Shown in pieces: positions 57,116-64,000 of a DNA stretch of 64,000 bases. The DNA is taken from the NCBI GenBank assembly GCA_029378245.1, contig JARKIF010000169.1:1-64000 (forward strand), given 5' to 3'. Below the pieces are notes generated by a model. The model did no database searches and had not been told where the DNA came from. It saw nothing but the letters and a program-made list of their open reading frames with translations. Both the position numbers and the translations under genes were made by a program. This stretch comes from Roridomyces roridus (lineage: Eukaryota > Basidiomycota > Agaricomycetes > Agaricales > Mycenaceae). Numbering within the stretch: position 1 is the first letter of the stretch; each line of letters begins with the position of its first letter.

Positions 57116-60100
57116 TCAAAGATGATCACATAAAACTCTGGCTACTTCTAATGGCAAATCGAAAGAACGGCGTAAAGGAGGGGTGTCTGGTAATGTACCA
57201 CGAGATAATGAATCTGCGGGGTTCTCTGCCGAAGCAATGTAGAGGAAATTGGGAACGATATTATGGAGTAATTGAATCTCCCTCGATCGTCGAACGCAAC
57301 GATTGAGTGCATCGTTCGAGCTGCGGCCTTTCTCATGCGCTCCGATAGCGCCAAAATTATCAGAACGGATGCGCAAATGGGCGTTGCGGAAACCCTCCTG
57401 CGCCAACAACATAATCGCCACCTCAATCGCCACGGCCTCAAGCCACCCGATCTCGCATGTTACGCCCACCTTCAAACGCAGCGCGAACCATTTCTCGCCC
57501 AGACATACCCCAATGCCCCAAGATGTCGAAGCGTCGACATATATGCCGATATCCTGGAGCGGCGGTCTGGTAAGGAACCGGCCAGCATCGTCGTTGGCGT
57601 AGAATTTGAAGGCATTCGATATCGAGGGAAGGTGCGAGTCGCCCCTCTCGTAGACGAAACAAACATGCACAAGAGTGCCGTGGACCTTCATCAGGTCCCG
57701 TCTGGTAACCATGCCCCCAACGAGCACTCTATCCAAACGCGCCAGATATTTCAGACATTTCTCCTCGGGCAGCCCGACTGTCTTCTTGGAAAACGACCAG
57801 GTGAAACCGATAGAGACAAAGTCGTCTTCGAAGGATGTGCCGCACTTTTTCTTGTTCCATGGAACTTGGAGGTCCGAAATGGCGGAAAAGAAATCATTGT
57901 AGGAGAAAAGGCGGGATGACAGGAAAAGGATGCCGGAAATGTCGTCCTCGTAGCGTAAGGTAATACCATCCTTGTCTAAACGCAAGGTCCAAATTCGTGC
58001 GACTGCAGATCCCACTTGGCCCGCGTTGCTGCTGGCTGCGGCGAGTCCGAATGGATGGCAATGATCGATGTAGAAAACACCGTTGAATTGAAAAACAAGG
58101 TAAGCCTTATGGCTGGGATGAACGGGGATGGTTCTGTGAAAGGACTCGATGTCAAAGGCGCATGCGGTGGTGCCCGGGGGAGCATTCGCGATCTAGTAGG
58201 TCAAAAATGTCAGCGGAATGCACACCTATCAGATTGAGAGGAACAGAAAACGACTGCGCCCCGTGTAAGGGTGCATGAAACATGATGCAAGATAGCACAC
58301 CCGTATGAATGCGTCGGCCATATGCGGCCAAAATAAAGGAATTGCATCCCGTATAAGGGATCCAATAGTGGCGCACCCCGCATGATGGAGTGCACCGGCC
58401 GTATGCAGCCAAACGAATAAAATAGATAAAATGCATGCGAACACCCCGTATAAGGGGTGCAAAAAAATGCCCACCCCGTATAAGGAGTGCGCGATCCGTA
58501 TGCGGCTACCAACAAAATATGGAAAGCACGCCCCGTATGAGGGGCGCACAGGCCGTATAATAGCCAGGAAATGGTGGTGCACCCCGTATGAGGAGTGCAC
58601 AGGCCGTATACAGCCGCAAGCAAAATATAATGAACCCATATCAGGGCCCACGGTGATACGACTGGTATCCGCACAGGCGTGTAAACAGCGTAAAATCGAG
58701 ATTTGGTACGCATACCAGCACCCCTCGATCCGGTGGTAGGATGATAGGAATAGAGCCGAGCTCCGAGCTGCTATTCAAATGTGTTCACAATGCATTGAGA
58801 GAGTTTCCAGTACACTACACTTGGCTGTTCGATCAGGAGTCGGTTGTAGTGACTCAAATAGGCTTCCCGCGGGGACTCAGATATGCGGAGATACAGATAT
58901 CAAGGAGATACAACAAGCCCAGACAATAGTCAGTGTTGGTCGAGAGTACAATTGAGTATTCTCTAGAGTTAGCGTGCAGTTGCACAGAGATCAATGTATT
59001 AAATCAAGTGGGAGTGCTTTCCTCGAAGAGATAGCCTCCGCGGAAGTGTCCGAGATGATGTATACAGTTGCTGTTACAGCGGGATGGTGTGTCAAGCGGT
59101 TGTTGAGCAATGTGGACTCGAGCCACAGAGTGGTGTTGCCTTTGCAGTTTAGGATCCGAGAGGAGAGTGACCCCGAGGGGTACTTCGCGGACTGAACATC
59201 CAGAAAGGAAATGACAAGTGGGCGAGTCGAACTCGTGCACTGGTACTAGTGTTTGATCATGTGATCACGGAACGGAGCGGAGCTGCGGCAGACGATCAAA
59301 GCGATGATCGGACATCACGGTCTGGACCAGGGCACAGGGTTGGCCCAGGGTTTCACCGCAGTCATGGCTAGCATGTCAGGATCTGCGCCAAGGCGGAGTT
59401 GGACCAATCAGAAGAGCTGTCAAGGAATGACACACACGTTGGGAGCCAGAAATAGCCTCGAGGACATAATCAGGGTGATGCACACCCGAGGGAAGGGACA
59501 ATCTTTAGTCATAGTAGTTTAGACACGCCAAGCATGTAGAAAAGTATATAAACCCCACGGAACCTGAGGGTACATCATCACATCATGCCCCCCCTTCTAG
59601 GGACTCATGGGCATTGGTGTGGTCTTGTGTCTTCCTCGGAGATTTGTTGATTACATTCTTCTTGGTAGTAGCAATAGAAAAGCATTTGTTTGGGTATAAC
59701 TGAGGGATCTAAAGTCAGCTATAGACTTCTTGAGTTGTATTGAGTGTGTCTCCTAAGGGCACTACTCTTCCTACACTTGCATTTAAAGGTACCCGGGCTC
59801 TGGTCCAACCTGGGTCAGCTGCAGAAGCATACTTAAGGGGTAGTGGGTTGCCCTCTGCTCTGTAGTTCCTCTCCATGTTGTATTGGGGTTGTAATTGGTG
59901 TGATTTGGTCGATGATAAACAGGAACAGAGTCAATTGGGACTTGGTGGTTCGGGTCATCGACTCCTCGAACTGGTTCGAGGCTTGTGTTTGGTTTTCAAT
60001 CTACAATATAAAAAGACTTATTGCTGCATTGCAAACCCTTGTGTCGTATTCGAGAATAAAGCCTTGCAGTAGGCCTCTTGAAAGAGATCTAGTCGGTCCG

Positions 60101-61880
60101 AGGACTTTCGAGAAGCTGAACAAAAGACCAAAACCATTGATATCAAGTGAGCTGTATGCTCCGAGGAGCTGCTTCAAGTCGAGCGGGACGTTCAATCTTA
60201 CCTATATACTTTAGGGTGACCCCGAACTCAACCGTAGTCGAAGTTGACTGGCCCTGGCTGGGGTGTTGGATGTTTTGGTAGTTGGTGTTATGGTGTTGGG
60301 GTTTTTTGGGTTTGTTGCCTTTTGGGTAGCACTCCGCAGACTCAGCCATTGCTGCTCCACATTCACACTTCACTGGTGCGCAGTTACAGACGTTTCAACG
60401 GGTCGTATACAACCGAAAATCAAGAAATCAAACTAACCGTGTCGCCCATCTTTTTTGCCGAATCAAACGCCGTGGGGAATTGCTCTTTGTCAATGAATGA
60501 ATTGATATCGGGAAAGCCCTCTTCCTTCGCCTCCTTGGAAAGGTTCCGACATACGCGATATTTGGGTGGCTTGCCTGGTCCCTGCTCGCTCTCGGAAACC
60601 AGGAGGGGGGAAGAGACAACGGGACCACCAAGTATTCTCTCGACGTCCGTGAGTTGAAAGGGCCCGGAAATCCGCCGCGCGTCGAGCTCCTTGTCAACAT
60701 ATGCCTGGACGACGTCGGGGTGGGCATCCACAGAAGGGTGATTTTTAATGACGATGGTACGTTCGAGGGTGGGCATATCGCCGATGGGGAAGCCGTGACG
60801 AAGATTATTGACTAGTTGCGGGAATTCGTCCAAAATATCAAGATGCACCAGGGCCGCTTCAAAGGCGTTGGTGTCGTATGGTGTGACCACACGTTCCAAG
60901 ATTTCTTTGTCAATTGGGTCAATAGGCGAAGGGCGATGATGAAGGGTGTGGGTCAAATCAGGGAAAACCAAAGGAGTGTGCGCGAATAGGATGTCGGCTA
61001 TCTGGGTGTCAAGCCCGGTCGTGGAAACGGGCGCCGTGCTGGTCGGACCCGCAATACGAACAGAGGTGGGCGTATTCGTTGGTATGATGGGGGAATGTAG
61101 ATTGGCAGCGGTCGTTGATATTGAAGTAGACACATATGGGCGTTGAGGTACCGACGGAGAGTAACGACCATCGTCTTCCGTCGTGATATCCCCGGGCTGC
61201 GAAATGCCTGGTTTCATCACGGGTGTGGGAAGGGTCGTGTTGCTGATAACCGTGTCCACGCCGAGCACATATTGGGCAGAATAGTGTGCGCTCGTCGGCC
61301 CGAAATTGAAACCGTTCGTTTCCGTCGATGGGAATACCGTTGACGCCACCCGGAAAAGGCTGCTGGTTTGACCGTGGTTGTCTGGGTGGGTCTGCCCGAC
61401 GGTTGTCCGCCTCCACCTTGCCGTATCTGCCATCCCCTCGAAACCCATCGGAACCGCCGCCGCCGGAATATCCATTTCCCCCGTCACGACCACCGTAGCC
61501 TCCACTCCAGCCGCCGTGCACGTTTCCCGGGCCCTGAAATCCACCATGACCATGGCCGTGGCCAACGCCACGACCATGCCCGCCTCTGCCACCGTATCCT
61601 TCGCTGCTGCCACCGCCGTAACCATGATTTCCGTAACCCCCACTGCCCTGGTATCCTCCGCCGTGTCCTCCTCCGCCGTATCCTCCACCAGCGTAACCCC
61701 CGACACCGAAACCGCTCCCGCCTCTGTTCCATCTCCCGCTGCCACCAACAGTGCCGCTGCTCGTTTGCCCGGCGTCGTGAGCATCGCGAAGGAAGCCCCG
61801 TTGGTAAGGCGAGTTACCCAGACGTGGTTCCACGCGACGGCTTCTTGCGAACGCATCCGAGTCTGCGGGTCGTTTGGCAA
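57116..61880 (-). CDS. DIRS reverse transcriptase-RNase H, split by a 2.2-kb intron-like gap
   Basis: Exon 1 runs from 61880 (first in-frame ATG, tentative) to 60438 and holds the N-terminal RT (NNLRHGFPIGDMPTLE, KYRVCRNLSKEAKEEG, SFIDKEQFPTAFDSAKKMGDT). Exon 2 runs 58192-57116 (IANAPPGTTACAFDIESFHR, HPFGLAAASSNAG, catalytic YEDD in RYEDDISG). RNase H follows (DIGIYVDASTSWGIGV, WLEAVAIEVA, RSDNFGAIG, ASAENPADSLSRG). A GTTAGT donor at 60437 and a CTACTAG acceptor ending at 58193 join the exons in phase 0 at exactly the place where homologous proteins continue. A branch-like CTGAC lies upstream of the acceptor. The enzyme copies element RNA to DNA. Confidence 0.82.
58193..60437 (-). other. Intron-like insertion within the RT gene
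   Basis: 2245 bp bounded by GT..AG in the sense of RT. It is far longer than any other intron in the window (28-60 nt is usual). It carries a stem-loop array (58256-58615) and a segment with promoter-like features (TATATAA near 59548) that could be a solo LTR, but no complete element ends were recognised. No protein-coding gene is supported here. Confidence 0.65.
58256..58615. repeat. Array of paired stem-loop repeats
   Basis: About 360 bp with alternating short hairpins. Type 1 has a variable stem around GTATGA/GTATAA: ATCCC/GGGAT (58346-58361), CACCCC/GGGGTG (58442-58459), GCCCC/GGGGC (58530-58545), GTGCACCCC/GGAGTGCAC (58577-58600). Type 2 is GGCC-GTAT-xx-rGCC: 58316-58329, 58397-58410, 58493-58506, 58551-58565, 58602-58615. 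In at least four units a type 1 hairpin is followed by type 2. Stems change in both arms together while loops stay the same. Function unknown. Confidence 0.75.
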
Positions 61881-62859
61881 TATTGGGGTCCTCCGATTCG
61901 TCGTCCATTGTCAGCTTTTCGAGAAACATGCTGTGTGCGAGCAATGAAAATGGTCGTGGAGGTCTACTGTACATGGCCTTTATTTGGTTAGAAGACCAGC
62001 GGAACCATCGCTCAGGCTTGAAATCTGAAGCGAGACGCTCTTCGACGAAATTCAAATGCTGCTCGATGTTGTGTGCGATGTTAGCACCCGGGGATGCATT
62101 TTCTGGTGTGGCATGTTTGGCGATAACGAGGAGATTGCGCAAGGCCTCGATGATGTCGGAAGGGGGGTTGGCAAAACCTTCGAGATCGTATTCCGAGGAG
62201 CCCTGACCGAGGAACGCTGGTCCGTCGAAGCACACCACCGATTTTGAGCCCAGATCCGCAGGAGCATGCTGAACCGTCGGGACTTTGGCACCTCCTTCGA
62301 AACGCTTCAAAGACGCTGGGGCGAGTGCCTGTAAAGGAATGAAACGGTGGTGGACTAAGGAGGAGATCATCTGCTGAGGGATGGGGATGCCGAGACGGGT
62401 CTTCAATCCCGGAAGAGTGGACCTGAACGATCCTAACAACCTGGCAGCGGCAGCGGCATCATCGCTAGCCATATCGCGGTACTGCGCAATTAGCTCGGCC
62501 AAAGACGCGCTCAACTCGCCGACACTGGACAAGACCTCCTTATGGTTGGCCAAACTCGCCACCTCTTCGGCCGAGAAGGTCCACAAAGCCATCAACGGCG
62601 GTCCCACGTCCAAGCTATAAGACTGCTTCGAGTCGAAAGCCGCCTGTGCAGCCATCGTTTGCAAACGGCTCTCGAGGTTGGCGTTCTCGATACGCAGGTT
62701 TGCAATGTTCCTCTCTCGAGTGCTGAGGATAGTCGAGGAGCGAGAGGGCGGTGTGGCAAAGAACGCTTCCCAAATCGTCGCGTCATTGTACGGCGCTGGG
62801 ATGTTGGCGTTGGGCATAAACTCCGTGGGCTTGTATTTTTGATACGTAGGGGTGGTCAT
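61009..62859 (-). CDS. DIRS Gag-like protein, 616 residues
   Basis: An uninterrupted frame. The N-terminal 330 residues are helical with a short coiled-coil-like segment (RERNIANLRIENANLESRLQ). A long Gly-rich region (about residues 375-480: repeated GGYGG, GHGHGHGG) follows, then two cysteine clusters near the C-terminus (LFCPICARRGH and CVYFN..C....HLCSYCGS..H), likely zinc fingers for RNA binding. It is the presumed nucleocapsid protein. The RT frame overlaps its 3' half in another frame (from 61880), so translation of RT may depend on re-initiation or frameshifting. Confidence 0.82.
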   Translation of the reverse strand: MTTPTYQKYKPTEFMPNANIPAPYNDATIWEAFFATPPSRSSTILSTRERNIANLRIENANLESRLQTMAAQAAFDSKQSYSLDVGPPLMALWTFSAEEVASLANHKEVLSSVGELSASLAELIAQYRDMASDDAAAAARLLGSFRSTLPGLKTRLGIPIPQQMISSLVHHRFIPLQALAPASLKRFEGGAKVPTVQHAPADLGSKSVVCFDGPAFLGQGSSEYDLEGFANPPSDIIEALRNLLVIAKHATPENASPGANIAHNIEQHLNFVEERLASDFKPERWFRWSSNQIKAMYSRPPRPFSLLAHSMFLEKLTMDDESEDPNIAKRPADSDAFARSRRVEPRLGNSPYQRGFLRDAHDAGQTSSGTVGGSGRWNRGGSGFGVGGYAGGGYGGGGHGGGYQGSGGYGNHGYGGGSSEGYGGRGGHGRGVGHGHGHGGFQGPGNVHGGWSGGYGGRDGGNGYSGGGGSDGFRGDGRYGKVEADNRRADPPRQPRSNQQPFPGGVNGIPIDGNERFQFRADERTLFCPICARRGHGYQQHDPSHTRDETRHFAARGYHDGRRWSLLSVGTSTPICVYFNINDRCQSTFPHHTNEYAHLCSYCGSDQHGARFHDRA

Positions 62860-63119
62860 ATTTGCAGTTTGGACGCGTAACGAGGACGAAAAACGCGCAA
62901 AAGAAATGAGAAAAGGGAATCGAGAAGGATGGTCGGGATCAGACGAGTCTGATCACGGCATCCATCGGCAAACAGTCGTCCACCAAACTCAGCAAGAAAT
63001 ATACGAGTCGGAAGGTACATGCCCGCTCTCACTAACTAGCTTATCTTCCGCTGACCCTACGCTCGTGCCTCGCGCAGGGTCATCTCGCACTTTTGCTACT
63101 TGTAATACCTACACTTTGC
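62860..63119. other. 5' end of the DIRS element and flank
   Basis: The leader of the Gag frame up to the inverted terminus (63017-63045), then a short spacer to the stop of the F-box/LRR-like gene. No other feature. Confidence 0.4.
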
Positions 63120-63999
63120 TCAGTATGGCATCAAGTTCCCGTCTCGGTCGTAATATTGATTTCCCCATGTCACGAGCGACTGGTCCCACTCGTCGTAGTA
63201 AGAGTTCCCTTCTTGGGCAGAATATGATGGAAAGGTGGGTGGTGGCGGAAGATAGAGGAGACGCAATCGGAATCCATCCTCAACATGCTGCTGAAGGGGG
63301 ATGGCAATATCAATCTGCGGAGGCCGTGCAAAGTAGGCCTTCAGCTGCTCGAGACGAGCGGTGTCGCGTTCGGGGTCAGTCCGAGCAAGAACGAACTGAA
63401 CAAGGGCCTCATCCGACAGATGGCGAAAATCTGAGATGGTCAAGCTTCGGAGGTTGGGGCACAATATGCCACCGGACCCTGAAATGTTTGATGTTAGGGC
63501 TTCAACAACCGAGCAATAAGCCGGAGGCCAGCCTGGGGTCATTGGCTCTCCACCAATCGTCAGGTCCTCTAATTTGGTGGCCAGTGTCAGTACTTCCAGG
63601 AGCGTATCCTGGAGCATGGTGCTGACATGCAGAATAAGACATCTGAGCAGCGGGGATGACCGGAAGATGGGGACGATAGGCAGCGAGTTGGCCCCAGCTG
63701 CTTGATCGCTGTATTTGAGGAAGGACAGATTCGGCATGCGGAGGCAATTGAGGAATGTCATGGTGGGACTGCTGCTGCCCCGGTTCTCAATTGAGAGGAA
63801 CTGCAGCTGGTCCAGATGACAACTTGGCTCATTCCCATCCTCATCATGCAAATATACAGAGAGGATGCAGGACTTGAGTTGCGAACACTGACTGAGAGCA
63901 TTCAGCAGCGCCTGTGGTGAAGGATCGTAATGGCCGAGCTGAATGTGGCACAGCACTTCCCAGTGAATGGGGGTTGAGAACAGGAGATTTGTTCCCCGG
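63120..63999 (-). CDS. F-box/LRR-like protein, C-terminal part (cut by window end)
   Basis: The minus-strand frame is open from the window edge to a stop at 63120. It shows irregular leucine-rich repeats: LLFSTPIHWEVLCHIQL, LKSCILSVYL, LDQLQFLSIENRG, MPNLSFLKYS, SPLLRCLILHVS, ATKLEDLTIGG, CPNLRSLTISDFRHLSDEAL. The product ends with a Tyr/Pro-rich tail. This layout is typical of the large basidiomycete F-box protein families, whose N-terminal F-box would lie beyond the window. Such proteins select substrates for SCF ubiquitin ligases; the F-box itself is not visible. Confidence 0.7.
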   Translation of the reverse strand, partial: RGTNLLFSTPIHWEVLCHIQLGHYDPSPQALLNALSQCSQLKSCILSVYLHDEDGNEPSCHLDQLQFLSIENRGSSSPTMTFLNCLRMPNLSFLKYSDQAAGANSLPIVPIFRSSPLLRCLILHVSTMLQDTLLEVLTLATKLEDLTIGGEPMTPGWPPAYCSVVEALTSNISGSGGILCPNLRSLTISDFRHLSDEALVQFVLARTDPERDTARLEQLKAYFARPPQIDIAIPLQQHVEDGFRLRLLYLPPPPTFPSYSAQEGNSYYDEWDQSLVTWGNQYYDRDGNLMPY

Positions 64000-64000
64000 G

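Larger units (their letters stand above)
55043..63045 (-). mobile_element. DIRS-like tyrosine-recombinase retrotransposon
   Basis: Read on the minus strand the order is Gag, reverse transcriptase, RNase H, tyrosine recombinase, with no integrase, protease or LTR. That is the DIRS order plan. Inverted termini were found: GATAAGCTAGT and GCGGGCATGT at 55043-55070 match the complement of 63017-63045, about 30 bp at roughly three-quarters identity. DIRS elements use circular intermediates joined by the recombinase and leave no target duplicate. All three coding regions look undamaged apart from a 2245-bp intron-like gap in RT. Exact ends are approximate. Confidence 0.88.

Noticed and set aside
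58256..58615. CRISPR-like array
   Set aside because: The genome is eukaryotic, unit spacing is irregular and the repeats are hairpins with variable stems, not constant repeats with unique spacers.
58210..58713. Minus-strand frame with repeated RPVHS/YGV segments as a protein
   Set aside because: It is the translation of the stem-loop array; the repeats are at DNA level with changes in both arms of stems, not in codons.
59257..59830. Solo LTR within the RT intron
   Set aside because: A TATA-like TATATAA is present, but no TG..CA ends with target duplicates could be fixed, so it is only mentioned as possible.

Overview
This 64 kb window comes from a filamentous basidiomycete, most likely an Agaricomycete. 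The evidence is short GT..AG introns (about 30-60 nt) throughout the genes, a DUF6534-type membrane protein, a NACHT-WD40 NLR, a kinase-like protein of a basidiomycete-expanded family, a DIRS-like tyrosine-recombinase retrotransposon and a KDZ transposon. The genus cannot be settled from sequence alone. The window is gene-poor and repeat-rich: about half of it is identifiable mobile DNA of five kinds, much of it young or nested.

Layout. 1-4214: 3' part of a chromodomain Ty3/Gypsy element with its 3' LTR. 6142-8466 (-): secreted, probably GPI-anchored GH79 enzyme. 9.76-11.97 kb: a non-coding segment between short direct repeats. 13832-19709: a complete non-autonomous LTR element (927/938-bp LTRs, TSD TATTG) with no coding region and a primer-binding site that matches its own LTR leader, suggesting Tf1-like self-priming. 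20449-21648 (+): HSL-type alpha/beta hydrolase. 22.07-23.45 kb: non-autonomous inverted-repeat element rich in AGGTTGA boxes. 24555-24873 (-): small secreted protein. 26074-26679 (+): oxidoreductase-like domain protein.

27134-41048 (+): a NACHT-WD40 (NLR/STAND) gene of 13 exons, cut by a 9103-bp KDZ transposon (30465-39567) with 391-bp terminal inverted repeats and an 8-bp target duplication, GGATCAGA. The transposon carries an apparently intact 8-exon transposase (-) and three divergently oriented passenger genes (+). Without the transposon and one target copy, the NLR reads through as 1410 residues.

41096-41178 (-): intron-containing tRNA-Thr(CGU). 41730-43357 (+): 16-exon DUF6534-type membrane protein. 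44306-45672 (-): HxxxD acyltransferase. 46281-47456 (+): kinase-like protein. 48.3-49.4 and 53.8-54.8 kb: two copies of a duplicated gene of unknown function, one intact and one frameshifted. Between them a long-TIR element (50428-52199) is itself invaded by a 415-bp hAT-like MITE. 55043-63045 (-): DIRS-like element with Gag, RT-RNase H and tyrosine recombinase; its RT is split by a 2.2-kb apparent intron holding an array of stem-loop repeats. 63120 to the end (-): C-terminal part of an F-box/LRR-like protein.

The genes do not form a pathway. Common themes are non-self recognition (NLR, kinase-like), secreted or membrane enzymes, and transposons nested in genes or in each other. All splice models are hand-made; multi-exon models were checked for reading-frame closure, not against transcripts.
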